This document shows, one piece after another, positions 7,117-15,727 of a stretch of DNA of 29,043 bases. The DNA comes from an uncultured Eubacteriales bacterium (GTDB lineage Bacteria; Bacillota; Clostridia; Oscillospirales; UBA644): positions 1 to 29,043 of the forward strand of contig CAKSQP010000008.1 in NCBI GenBank assembly GCA_934486965.1. Direction: 5' to 3'. Numbering within the stretch: the first letter of the stretch is position 1; every line of letters starts with the position of its first letter. Made by a program: the position numbers and the translations under genes. The notes under the pieces were generated by a model that was not told where the DNA came from, searched no databases, and saw only the letters and a program-made list of their open reading frames with translations.

Positions 7117-10100
7117 TTATCCTAAAGTCTCATATCCTGCCCAGCGGGCGAGGTGGCGTGCGAGGACAAGTCTGTCAAGGTTGTTGACTTTTCCGTCGCC
7201 GTTGACGTCCGCCGCATCACCGCTTATTCCCTCGTCGAGGGCGGTCTTCCATTTGGCAAGCCAGCGGGAAAGCAGAAGTCTGTCGAGATTGTTGACCTTG
7301 CCGTCGCCGTTGATGTCTCCGTAAAGAAAATCTATATAATCATCTTTATAGGTATGGTCGCAGTGAACGCAGGTGTGAAGCGTATAGCCCTGTGCTTCTT
7401 TTGTGGGTCTGACCTTTTCGGTCCTGTAAACGTGAGCGGATTTTTCCGTCACTTTTCCGAGTTGCAGGGTTTCGCAGTCAAAGCAGTATATGTCTCCCGA
7501 ATAGCCTTCGCTCCGGCAAGTCGACGGAACGTAATTCCGAAGTTCTGTATGCTTATGGTTTTCGGGGTTCTTTTCTTCGTATTGGGTGCCGCATCTTGCG
7601 CAGACGGCTGCGGAAACACAGGTCGCCTCTCCTCCCGAATGGACGGAATAGGGAACTCCCGCAGTCCGAAGAAGATCTTCGGCATTGCTTCCTGCCGAAA
7701 CTTCGGCGATAAGTCTGTCGCACCCGTCAAACGCCGAATCGCCTATATATCTGATATTTCCGGGAATGACTATTAGAATAATGTCTATACAGCCCCAAAA
7801 GGCGTTGTCTCCGATCGTCGTAACGCTGTCGGGAAGGAATATTTCGGTAAGTCCCGTACAGTCGGAAAACGCTCCGTCGCCGATGATCATAACTCCGTCG
7901 GGTATTTTTATATCGGTAAGTCCCGTACAGCCCGCGAAAAGCCCGTCCTCTATTTTGTCAAGGTGTTCAGGCAACCTGACATCGGTAAGTACGGGGCAAT
8001 AAGCAAATGCGTCTTTTCCTATCGTTATAATGCTGTCGGGAAGTCTTATTATGATGATATAAATGCAGTGCATAAACGCACCGTTTCCGATATGTTTAAC
8101 GCCTGAAGGAATGGTTACAGTGCTTACCGTCGCCCCGACAAATGCGAAATCTCCTATCTTTTCAACGCCGTCGGGAATAATAAGGTCGACTATCTTTTCG
8201 CCGTTGAGATAAAGGCCTCCTGCATACAAAAGCGGATTTGAGTCTTTATCGATAAAGGATATTCCGCACCATTTCGCAAGATCGAATATGTAAACGCGTT
8301 CGAGGTTTTCGCAGCCCTTAAAGGCGGATTTCCCTATCTTTACTATGCTGTCGGGTACGGTTATACTTTTCAGATTTGTTTTGTTTTCAAAGGCAAGATC
8401 TTCGATTTCGGTTACGGGCAAGCCCTCGTATTCCGATTTTATAACGATATCCGACATCGAACCGTTGCAGTCGGTGACTACGGCGTGATCCCCGACCGTT
8501 TTGTAATAAACGTCGGTAATGTCGGTGTATTCGTCCTTGTAACTGTCGCCGCAGACTTCGCAGGTGTGAAGCGTATATCCCCTTGCTTCTTTTGTCGCGG
8601 GAATGACTTCGGTTTTGTAATCGTGTCCCGCAGATTTGACGGTTTCTCCGTAAGAAACCAAAGCGCCGCAGTCGAGACAATAAACGTCGCCCGTATAGCC
8701 GTCCTTTTCGCAGGTCATTTCTTCATAATTTCGGAGTCCGGTGTTTTGGTGGACGGTCGGGTCTTTTTCTCCGTAAGCCGTTTGGCAGGCGGAGCATATT
8801 TTCGGGGAAGAACAGTTCGCCGTGCCTCCGTAATGAAGTTCTTTATCCTCTGTTCTGTCGCCGCAGCGGCATGCTTTGTAATGATAATCGCCCTCTGCGA
8901 CCCATGTGTTATAATAATGTGAATGTTCCGATGTTTTTACGGTGAGAATATCGCTTGCTCCGCTTGCGGGTAAGTCTCCTATCGCTTTTATTCTCTGTCG
9001 GAAATGATATTCCGTTGACGGGGCGAGACCCTCAAATAAGGTATCGTCCTGCCAATTTACGCCGTCAATGCTGTATTCGCAGCCCGCGACATATTCCAGC
9101 CGTACAGAATCTTCGGTTGCAAACCAGACGGTCGGGTCTTCGGGAACAGAGCCTGAAAAATAACAGACCGTTTTTCTGTTTTGTTTTGCATATTCGGCGG
9201 CAAAACTGCCTCTCTGCGTCCATATCGCTACGGAACTGCCTTCAAAGGCTGCATTGCCTATCTCCGTTACGCTTTCGGGAATTATAATTATTTTCAGATC
9301 TTTGCAATCGTAAAAAGCTGATTTCCCTATGCTTGTAACGCTGTCGGGAATTTTAACCGCAGTAATTTTCGACCTCACAAAGGCATAGTCTCCGACAGAA
9401 GTGACCCCGTCGGGAATTACAAATCCCGTGAGGTTCTTTCCGTTAAGATAAAGGCCGTAATAACAATTGTAGTATGTTATACCCCCGCCATGAGAGACCG
9501 AACACCATTTTGCAAGATCCGGTATGTGAATGTTTTCGGTTGCCGATCCGAAAACATGTATGCCCATACTTTCCAGACTTTCGGGAAGAGTTATGCTTTT
9601 AAGTTCGGAACAGCCGTCAAACGCTTTGTCTCCGATAGAAGTAACGCCCTCGGAAATGATGATTTCGGAAAGAGAAGTGCAATCCCGAAAAGCCTCGTCT
9701 CCGATAGATGTAACGTTTTCGGGAACGGTAATTTCGGAAAGAGAGGTGCAATTCATGAAAACTCCGTCCCCGATGGTTTCAACGCTTTGCGGAAGTGTTA
9801 TTCCGGCAAGGCTGCTGCAACCGTCAAAAGCATTGTATCCGATATTTTTTATGCCCTCTCCGAGAACGACCGATTCAAGGGCTGTGCAGCCGTAAAACGT
9901 TGTGCTCGGCAAATATTCGATACTTCCGGGAATTGTCGCACTTCTGAGAGATGTGCAGCCCGCAAAGATACTGCCGGAAGAACCTTCGCTTGTAAGTTCG
10001 GTTACGCTTTCGGGAATATCTATGCTTTCAAGAGACTTACACCCCATGAAAGCACTTATGCCTATCTTTGTTACGCTGTCGGGGATATCTATATTCGTAA

Positions 10101-10440
10101 TTCCGCAGTCGTTAAACGCACCATCACCTATTTCGGTAATCGTATCGGGCAGATTGACTCTTTTCAGTCCGGGAAGATTTGCAAAAGCACTGCTTTTGAT
10201 TTTCGTGACGGGAAGCCCGTTGTATGTCGGTTGAACGGTGACAACGTCATAACCGTTCTGACAGTCTACAACGACCGCGATATCGTGACGGACATTTCCT
10301 GCCGTATAATATGTTTCCGTGCTGTAATAAACGCCCTTAATAAGTTTTTTCGACGCAGCAGAAAATTCGGGCGTCGGCAAAAGAGCGGCAATGAGTACAA
10401 AACACAGAATAAAAGACACGGTTTTTCTGAAAATTTTCAT
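7117..10440 (-). CDS. BspA-like LRR_5 protein with Cys-rich repeats and C-terminal dockerin
   Basis: Secreted modular protein of 1107 residues. Order: signal peptide (1-29, MKIFRKTVSFILCFVLIAALL), a first LRR_5 block (about 55-430), a short beta-rich linker with YSIDGVNWQDD (about 445-510), a Cys/His-rich segment with repeated CxxC pairs, a second LRR_5 block (about 640-910), a second Cys-rich segment, and a type I dockerin (about 1039-1107). The dockerin has two calcium loops of the form DxNxDGKVNNLD followed by helices ending LARHLARW. Dockerins bind cohesins, so the protein should dock onto a scaffold; the cohesin-bearing neighbour is one candidate. It follows that neighbour by 14 bp and its SD (AGGGAG) overlaps the neighbour's stop codon, indicating an operon. 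The LRR function is probably adhesion or glycan/host-protein binding, which is inference. Confidence 0.92.
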   Translation of the reverse strand: MKIFRKTVSFILCFVLIAALLPTPEFSAASKKLIKGVYYSTETYYTAGNVRHDIAVVVDCQNGYDVVTVQPTYNGLPVTKIKSSAFANLPGLKRVNLPDTITEIGDGAFNDCGITNIDIPDSVTKIGISAFMGCKSLESIDIPESVTELTSEGSSGSIFAGCTSLRSATIPGSIEYLPSTTFYGCTALESVVLGEGIKNIGYNAFDGCSSLAGITLPQSVETIGDGVFMNCTSLSEITVPENVTSIGDEAFRDCTSLSEIIISEGVTSIGDKAFDGCSELKSITLPESLESMGIHVFGSATENIHIPDLAKWCSVSHGGGITYYNCYYGLYLNGKNLTGFVIPDGVTSVGDYAFVRSKITAVKIPDSVTSIGKSAFYDCKDLKIIIIPESVTEIGNAAFEGSSVAIWTQRGSFAAEYAKQNRKTVCYFSGSVPEDPTVWFATEDSVRLEYVAGCEYSIDGVNWQDDTLFEGLAPSTEYHFRQRIKAIGDLPASGASDILTVKTSEHSHYYNTWVAEGDYHYKACRCGDRTEDKELHYGGTANCSSPKICSACQTAYGEKDPTVHQNTGLRNYEEMTCEKDGYTGDVYCLDCGALVSYGETVKSAGHDYKTEVIPATKEARGYTLHTCEVCGDSYKDEYTDITDVYYKTVGDHAVVTDCNGSMSDIVIKSEYEGLPVTEIEDLAFENKTNLKSITVPDSIVKIGKSAFKGCENLERVYIFDLAKWCGISFIDKDSNPLLYAGGLYLNGEKIVDLIIPDGVEKIGDFAFVGATVSTVTIPSGVKHIGNGAFMHCIYIIIIRLPDSIITIGKDAFAYCPVLTDVRLPEHLDKIEDGLFAGCTGLTDIKIPDGVMIIGDGAFSDCTGLTEIFLPDSVTTIGDNAFWGCIDIILIVIPGNIRYIGDSAFDGCDRLIAEVSAGSNAEDLLRTAGVPYSVHSGGEATCVSAAVCARCGTQYEEKNPENHKHTELRNYVPSTCRSEGYSGDIYCFDCETLQLGKVTEKSAHVYRTEKVRPTKEAQGYTLHTCVHCDHTYKDDYIDFLYGDINGDGKVNNLDRLLLSRWLAKWKTALDEGISGDAADVNGDGKVNNLDRLVLARHLARWAGYETLG

Positions 10441-10454
10441 AAATATAGCTCCCT

Positions 10455-13397
10455 TTACTTAATATAAGGCAAAGTTGCGTATTCTTCCCAACGGGCAAGA
10501 TGGCGGGCGAGGATAAGGCGGTCAAGGCTGTTGACTTTTCCGTCGCAGTTGACGTCCGCCGCGGCTTCGTTAATGCCTGCGGCAAGGGCTTCGGGCCATT
10601 TTGCAAGCCACCGTGTCAGCAGAAGTCTGTCGAGAGAGTTTACGGTCCCGTCGCCGTTTACGTCTCCTATAAGTACGTCGGAAACGGAGATCGCGCCGTC
10701 ATTTGTTGCAATATATATTTGATTTCCGTCTTTATCCATGATATCGAAAGCGTCGTAATCGTAAGAAACGGATATCGGCGTTTTGCCGAGTTTTGCCCCG
10801 TCGAGAATTTCAAAGGTGAGAATTGCGATTTTTCCGCTTGCCGTAAAGTTTTCGGTCTCGGTATCGTTTACCCAGCAGAGAGTATAGGGCGACTTCATGT
10901 CGGGGCTGTGCGTTTCGCCGCCGAGCAAATGACCGTCCTCAACTTTTATAAGGCGAAGCGCGGTTTCGTCGTATTTTACCGACAAAAGCATCGAAACAAT
11001 ACCCGGATTGTTTTCAAGAGAAATTGCAACTTTCACGGTTTTGCCGACTATCCCGTAAACCGAATCGACCGAGATGACGGGAGCGTCGTCTCCTTTGTAT
11101 TCGGTGAAATTCGTTTTATAACTGTCGCCGCATTCCGAACAGGTGATAAGCGTATATCCCTTTTTGCCGGGTTCGGGATCGTAAAGTTTGGCGAAATATT
11201 TATGCTGTTTTGCAAGAACTTTGCCCGAAGAAATAAGGAGGGAGCAGTCGTCGCAATAAACGTCTCCCGAATAACCCGATTCGGTGCAGGTCGGGGTCAC
11301 GGCGTTGCGGATAACGGTATTTTTATGATTTTCGGCGTTTATCGCACCGTAAGGCTTTTGACATATATCGCAGGTCGCCGCCCTTGAGCAGGTCGCCTCT
11401 CCGCCCGAATGATTTCCTCTGTTGAATTTTTCACCGCAGGGGCAGACCATATAATGCTCGTATTGGTCATATATCCATTCGGTTGAGACATGAGTATGAG
11501 GTGCGGTGAAAATAAGGGTCTTGGGTCCTTCGACGGAAAAACCGGAGTTCGTCTTTTTCCTCATGACAAAAGAATAACAGCCGTTATATTCGAGATTTTC
11601 GAAAATGTTGCTGTCCTGCCACTCGCCGTCCTGTATCCGATATTCATATCCTGCTTCGGGAACAAGGGCAATTGAAGTCTCGGTGGTATACAGTTTCTTG
11701 GGGGATTTCGCCGTCGTATATACCGTTTCGGGCTTGCTTGCAAAACTTTCGTTATAATCTGCGGCTTTTGCGACCCTGCGGTATACTTTTACTATCCCGT
11801 CGGTCGGTATTTCAGCGGTAAATGTCGTGGCTTTCGTCCAGTTTTCCCCGTCGGTGCTGTATTCGTAAGGCTCGTAGATATCGGCGGAAACGGAAACCGA
11901 AAGTTTCTTATCCAACGTATATTTTGCGGAGGCGATTTGCGGGGGTGTCGGAGTTCTTTCGAGAAGATAAAGCGAAATTCCGTACAAGTCGGCGGCTTCC
12001 GCGGCGGCGCTGCCTCTTGTCGCAACTATCGTAAGTTCTCTGCAACTCATAAACAACTGAGGATAGATAGTAGTAATCCCCTCGGGGATAATCGCCTTTT
12101 CGAGAGCCGTGCAGTTTCCGAAGGCATAGTTTGCCATCGTTGTATCGTTGTCGGGAAGTTTTAAGGTTTTAAGGTCGGTACAGCAGAAAAATGCGCAACT
12201 TCCGATAAATGAAACACTGTCGGGAATTTCGACGTCGGTAAGTCCCGTAACGTTTGTAAAGGTGAAACTTTTTATTTCGGTAAGCCCGTCGGGGAAAGAA
12301 AGCGAAGTTATTTTTTCGCCGTTGAGATACATATCGTGAGCTTCAAACGGAAGTTCCGTGGGGTCGGTGTCGAATGTTACACCGCACCATTTTTCAATAT
12401 CGGAAATATGTATTTCTTTGAGAGCGGAATCATTGAAAAAAGCACGGCGTCCGACGTTTTTAAGGGTCGTCGGGAAAGTTATTTTTTCAAGAGCCGTACA
12501 CGAGGCAAACGCAGTCCGTCCGATTTCGACAACGCCCTCGGGAATGACTATTTCCGTAAGAGAAGAGCAGCCGCCGAAAAATCCGTTGGGTATCTTTTCG
12601 ATATCTTTCGGGAACGTTATTTTTTCAAGAGAGGTGCAGAGTTCAAAAATGCAGTCGCCGAGGGTCGTTACGCTGTCGGGAAGCACGACTTCGGAAAAAG
12701 AACAGCCGCTCAGGGCATATTCGCCTATTGAAGTAACGCTGTCGGGAAGAGAAATTTCCGTTATTCCCGAGCAGTCCCGAAACGCTCCGTCGCCGATAAC
12801 GGTCACGCCGTCGGGAATTTTTACCGACAGAATATCGGAACAGCCTGCCAGAGCATAGGGGGCAATTTCGGTCGTGTCTTCGGGAAAAACGACCTTTGTC
12901 ACGGGCGAGCCGTCAATGCAGAGGCTGTGTGCCATGTATGTCGGGCTTGAATATTCATGAGAAAAATTGTTCGACAGCCATTTTGTGATATCGGAAATAT
13001 TGACTTTTTTCATGTTTTCGCAATATCTGAAAACATTGATGCCGAATTCCGCGTTTTCTCCGTAAAAGGTAAATTCTTCAAGATTTGTGCAACCCTGAAA
13101 CGCAGAATAGCCTATTTTCTTTACGCTTTCGGAAACCGTCACTTTTTTTAACGTCGTTTTATTCAAAAACGCCGAGTCCGCAATTTCGGTTACGGGACGC
13201 CCGTTATAAACCGATCTTACCGTTATGTCGGTCGCTCCGTCCGAACAGCCCGTGACAACGGCGTGGTCGCCCTCCGATTTATAATAAACGTTGAGAACGA
13301 GTTCGCCGTCCGCGGCGGAAATTTCGGGTATAGGCAAAAGCGCCGAAATAAGCACAAAGCATAAAATAAAAGCGGCGATCTTTCTGAAATTTGTCAT
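10455..13397 (-). CDS. BspA-like LRR_5 protein with both cohesin-like and dockerin domains
   Basis: Secreted protein of 980 residues. Signal peptide (1-28), LRR_5 repeats (about 45-480), two beta-rich linker modules with YSTDGENWTKA and YRIQDGEWQDS, a Cys-rich segment (CDICQKPYG, CDDC, CSECGDSY), a cohesin-like domain (about 771-909) and a type I dockerin (about 910-980). The cohesin call rests on the pattern VYGIVGKTVKVAISLENNPG, then VKYDETALRLIKVEDG and GKIAILTFEIL, matching the family core (G..V.V.V.L...PG, YD...L, G.I..L.F.I). Having cohesin and dockerin in one chain makes it an adaptor scaffoldin: it can be docked and can itself receive a partner. It is the first gene of an operon with the downstream dockerin-LRR gene and has a strong promoter at 13452-13480. 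Confidence 0.9.
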   Translation of the reverse strand: MTNFRKIAAFILCFVLISALLPIPEISAADGELVLNVYYKSEGDHAVVTGCSDGATDITVRSVYNGRPVTEIADSAFLNKTTLKKVTVSESVKKIGYSAFQGCTNLEEFTFYGENAEFGINVFRYCENMKKVNISDITKWLSNNFSHEYSSPTYMAHSLCIDGSPVTKVVFPEDTTEIAPYALAGCSDILSVKIPDGVTVIGDGAFRDCSGITEISLPDSVTSIGEYALSGCSFSEVVLPDSVTTLGDCIFELCTSLEKITFPKDIEKIPNGFFGGCSSLTEIVIPEGVVEIGRTAFASCTALEKITFPTTLKNVGRRAFFNDSALKEIHISDIEKWCGVTFDTDPTELPFEAHDMYLNGEKITSLSFPDGLTEIKSFTFTNVTGLTDVEIPDSVSFIGSCAFFCCTDLKTLKLPDNDTTMANYAFGNCTALEKAIIPEGITTIYPQLFMSCRELTIVATRGSAAAEAADLYGISLYLLERTPTPPQIASAKYTLDKKLSVSVSADIYEPYEYSTDGENWTKATTFTAEIPTDGIVKVYRRVAKAADYNESFASKPETVYTTAKSPKKLYTTETSIALVPEAGYEYRIQDGEWQDSNIFENLEYNGCYSFVMRKKTNSGFSVEGPKTLIFTAPHTHVSTEWIYDQYEHYMVCPCGEKFNRGNHSGGEATCSRAATCDICQKPYGAINAENHKNTVIRNAVTPTCTESGYSGDVYCDDCSLLISSGKVLAKQHKYFAKLYDPEPGKKGYTLITCSECGDSYKTNFTEYKGDDAPVISVDSVYGIVGKTVKVAISLENNPGIVSMLLSVKYDETALRLIKVEDGHLLGGETHSPDMKSPYTLCWVNDTETENFTASGKIAILTFEILDGAKLGKTPISVSYDYDAFDIMDKDGNQIYIATNDGAISVSDVLIGDVNGDGTVNSLDRLLLTRWLAKWPEALAAGINEAAADVNCDGKVNSLDRLILARHLARWEEYATLPYIK

Positions 13398-13431
13398 TGT
13401 CGGTCTCCTTGTTCGGAAAATATGTTAAAAA

Positions 13432-13449
13432 AATATGTAGTTACATATT
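13432..13449. promoter_or_regulatory. Operator-like palindrome over the predicted transcription start
   Basis: AATATGTAGTTACATATT is an 8-bp perfect dyad with a 2-bp centre. It sits just downstream of the -10 box at 13452-13457, covering the predicted start point on the minus strand, where a bound repressor would block initiation. No regulator can be named. Confidence 0.55.
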
Positions 13450-13451
13450 AT

Positions 13452-13480
13452 AGTATAACATTGTAATACGGTTTTGTCAA
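13452..13480 (-). promoter_or_regulatory. Sigma-A promoter of the cohesin/dockerin LRR operon
   Basis: Perfect TTGACA (13475-13480), 17-bp spacer, TATACT (13452-13457) on the minus strand, 55 bp upstream of the ATG at 13397. The spacer end and -10 (TTACAATGTTATACT) match the promoter at 15671-15699 almost exactly, suggesting shared control. The ATG itself is preceded by AAGGAGA. Confidence 0.88.
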
Positions 13481-13494
13481 ACAGGCATAAAAAG

Positions 13495-13524
13495 AGGCTG
13501 TAAAAACTTTCGTCTTTACAGCCT
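13495..13524 (-). terminator. Intrinsic terminator after the third dockerin LRR gene
   Basis: A 10-bp stem (AGGCTGTAAA at 13495-13504 with its complement at 13515-13524), followed on the minus strand by a U-rich tract. It sits 6 bp beyond the stop at 13530 and separates this gene from the next operon's promoter. Confidence 0.88.
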
Positions 13525-13529
13525 TTCGG

Positions 13530-15638
13530 TTATTTTGTATACGGCAGGGTCTTGTATTCCTCCCAATGGGCAAGGTGACGGGCGAGGACAAGACGGTCGA
13601 GGTTATTTACTTTTCCGTCGCTGTTGACGTCCGCCGCGGCTTCGTTTATTCCCTCGGCGACCGCCTCCTGCCATTTGGCAAGGAAACGCGAGAGAAGGAG
13701 TCTGTCTTTGGCGTTCACGACGCCGTCGCCGTTGATGTCGCCGATAATAAGATCGGTATAATTGTCTTTGTAATCGGCTCCGCAGTGGACGCAGGTGTGC
13801 AAAGTGTAACCCTGCGAGTCTTTTGTCGGGAAAATTCTTTCGGTTTTATAGGAATGGTCCGATTTTCCCGTACTTGTCCCGTGCGAGATTATTTCGCCGC
13901 AGTCAAGGCAGGCGGTGTCTCCCGAATATCCCTCTTGCTGACAGGTCGGCGGAACGGCGTTTATTGTTCCCGTATGTTTATGGTTATCGGGGTCTTTTTC
14001 GCCGTAGGGAAGTCCGCAACTTTCGCAGATCGCGCCCGAAATGCAGGTCGCCTCTCCGCCCGAATGATATGCAAGAGAAATATCATATCCGTCGGCATGA
14101 GTTTTTGCAAAGTTCTCGGTATAACTTCCGCGGGAAGTCTCAAGCGTTATATCAAAGAAAGCGGTGTTGTGTATATATTCAACGCTGTCGGGGATCCCTA
14201 TTTTTTTCAGACTCGGGCAAGCATTGAACGCGGCCTCTTCAATGCGGGTAAGCGTCGACGGGAGTTTTACTCTTTCGAGTTTTTCGCAGGAAGCGAAAAG
14301 TTCGTAAGGAATCGTTTCAACTCCCTCGGGAATTTCTATTTCGGTAAGGCTTATACAGAATCCGAAGACCTGAAAGCTGAAATTTTTAAGATTTTTCGGA
14401 AGTTTTATTTCCGTCAGGCTCTGGCAGCCGCCGAACGCCGCCTGTCCGATAGTTTCGATACTGTCGGGCAGGGTCACTTTCGTAAGACTCGTACAGCCCG
14501 AAACAAAGTAGTCCTCCAGAGTTTTTATGCCGTCGGGAACAGCAATTTCCGTGAGCGACGTACACCCCGAAAAAGCAAATTCTCCGATGGACGTTACGCT
14601 GTCGGGGATCTTTATATCGGAAAGTCTTACGCAGTCCCTGAAAACGCCTTTCCCAAGAGTTTTAAGCCCGTCGGGAAGAGAGACCGAAGTGAGCGCCTGA
14701 CAACCGGCAAACGCACTGTCGCCGAGCAGGGTCAGACTTTGCGGTATGTTTATTTCTTTGAGGGCAGAGCAGTTTGCGAAAGCACTGCTTTCTATTTCGG
14801 TAACTCCCTCCGGAAGAACGACCTTTTCAAGGCTTTTACAGCCGTAAAACGCTCTTCCGACGCTTTTTGTGCCTTCGGGGAATACGGCTTCTTTTACGGG
14901 TTCTCCGTTAAGATAAAGATTTTTCGCATAAAGAACGGGGTTTGCGTCGTATTCTCCGAAATTTATCGTTATCCATGCGGAAATGTCGGAGATGTTGACT
15001 TTTTCAAGTCCGTAGCAGTCCGCAAAAGCGGAACTCCCTATTTCGGTAAGACTTTTCGGCAGGTTTACCGAATGTACGGAATTCAGTGCGGCAAAAGCAT
15101 ATTTGCCTATCGACGTGACGCCCTCCGGTATAACAAGATCCACGACCTTTTCACCGTTTACATAGAGATCTGCGGCGGTTCCGTAGAACGGAGAGGAATT
15201 GAAATCCGCAAAAGAGGAGGCGCACCATTTTGAAATATCCGGTATGTTTATCTTTTTAACTTTGTAGCAGTCGTAAAAAGCATTCGGCTCAACATTCAGG
15301 GCGGAAGACCCGAAAGTTATTTCCGAAAGCCATGTGCAGCCGAAAAATGCGGCGTTTTTAATTGTGGTTACGCTGTCGGGCAAAACGACGCTGTTAAGAT
15401 CTGTTTTCCCCGCAAAACCCGAAACCTCCGTTACGGGATAGCCGTTATATTCCGATTTTATGACGATATCCGTCACCCCGTCCGCACAGCCGATCGCGGC
15501 GGCGTGGTCTCCCACTGTCTCATAATAGACGCCGTCGGCAAGTTCTCCGTCCGCGGCGGAAAACGGGAGCGTCGGCAAAAGCGCCGAGATAAGAACCAGA
15601 CACAAAATAAAAACTGCGGTCTTTTTCAAAACTGTCAT
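13530..15638 (-). CDS. BspA-like LRR_5 protein with C-terminal dockerin
   Basis: Secreted protein of 702 residues, the smallest of the dockerin LRR group. Signal peptide (1-29, MTVLKKTAVFILCLVLISALL), LRR_5 repeats (about 45-505) interspersed with the longer NISDISAWITINF ... LYLNGEPV unit, a single Cys-rich segment (ICESCGLPYG, CLDCGEI, HTCVHCGADYKDNY) and a type I dockerin (about 631-702) with DINGDGVVNAKD and DVNSDGKVNNLD calcium loops. Likely a non-catalytic, scaffold-docked surface protein. It is monocistronic, with its own promoter (15671-15699) and terminator (13495-13524). The start is set by GGAGAG upstream and by the signal peptide. The substrate or ligand of the LRR cannot be read from sequence. 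Confidence 0.92.
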   Translation of the reverse strand: MTVLKKTAVFILCLVLISALLPTLPFSAADGELADGVYYETVGDHAAAIGCADGVTDIVIKSEYNGYPVTEVSGFAGKTDLNSVVLPDSVTTIKNAAFFGCTWLSEITFGSSALNVEPNAFYDCYKVKKINIPDISKWCASSFADFNSSPFYGTAADLYVNGEKVVDLVIPEGVTSIGKYAFAALNSVHSVNLPKSLTEIGSSAFADCYGLEKVNISDISAWITINFGEYDANPVLYAKNLYLNGEPVKEAVFPEGTKSVGRAFYGCKSLEKVVLPEGVTEIESSAFANCSALKEINIPQSLTLLGDSAFAGCQALTSVSLPDGLKTLGKGVFRDCVRLSDIKIPDSVTSIGEFAFSGCTSLTEIAVPDGIKTLEDYFVSGCTSLTKVTLPDSIETIGQAAFGGCQSLTEIKLPKNLKNFSFQVFGFCISLTEIEIPEGVETIPYELFASCEKLERVKLPSTLTRIEEAAFNACPSLKKIGIPDSVEYIHNTAFFDITLETSRGSYTENFAKTHADGYDISLAYHSGGEATCISGAICESCGLPYGEKDPDNHKHTGTINAVPPTCQQEGYSGDTACLDCGEIISHGTSTGKSDHSYKTERIFPTKDSQGYTLHTCVHCGADYKDNYTDLIIGDINGDGVVNAKDRLLLSRFLAKWQEAVAEGINEAAADVNSDGKVNNLDRLVLARHLAHWEEYKTLPYTK

Positions 15639-15668
15639 TGTAAACTCTCCTTATCGGAAAATATATAT

Positions 15669-15683
15669 ACAGTATAACACTGT
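15669..15683. promoter_or_regulatory. Inverted repeat overlapping the -10 box
   Basis: ACAGT (15669-15673) and ACTGT (15679-15683) are 5-bp arms around ATAAC and overlap the -10 of the gene at 15638. This is a possible operator; its short arms make chance occurrence plausible. Confidence 0.35.
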
Positions 15684-15699
15684 AAAGCCTTTTTGTCAA
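15671..15699 (-). promoter_or_regulatory. Sigma-A promoter of the third dockerin LRR gene
   Basis: Perfect TTGACA (15694-15699), 17-bp spacer, TATACT (15671-15676) on the minus strand. The block TTACAGTGTTATACT is the same as in the promoter at 13452-13480 apart from one base, although the flanking DNA differs. Confidence 0.88.
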
Positions 15700-15708
15700 A
15701 CAAAAAGA

Positions 15709-15724
15709 AGCCCCCGAAGGGGCT
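15709..15724 (-). terminator. Intrinsic terminator of the CHAP hydrolase operon
   Basis: AGCCCC (15709-15714) pairs with GGGGCT (15719-15724) around a UUCG tetraloop on the minus-strand transcript, followed by UCUUUUUG. It lies just past the stop at 15728 and abuts the next promoter's -35. Confidence 0.85.
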
Positions 15725-15727
15725 ACT

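Noticed and set aside
9490..10467. A 325-codon antisense open frame over the LRR region of the gene at 10440
   Set aside because: Periodic product mirroring the LRR repeat, no family resemblance, and no ribosome-binding site of note.
10500..11387. A 295-codon antisense open frame over the cohesin/dockerin region
   Set aside because: Opposite strand of clear cohesin and dockerin coding sequence; no recognisable domain.
13566..15233. A 555-codon open frame on the plus strand, antisense to the dockerin LRR gene
   Set aside because: It lies wholly opposite a well-supported gene with signal peptide, LRR and dockerin. Its product is basic, low-complexity and Phe/Arg/Gly-rich. It is a by-product of the codon bias and LRR repetition of the real gene.
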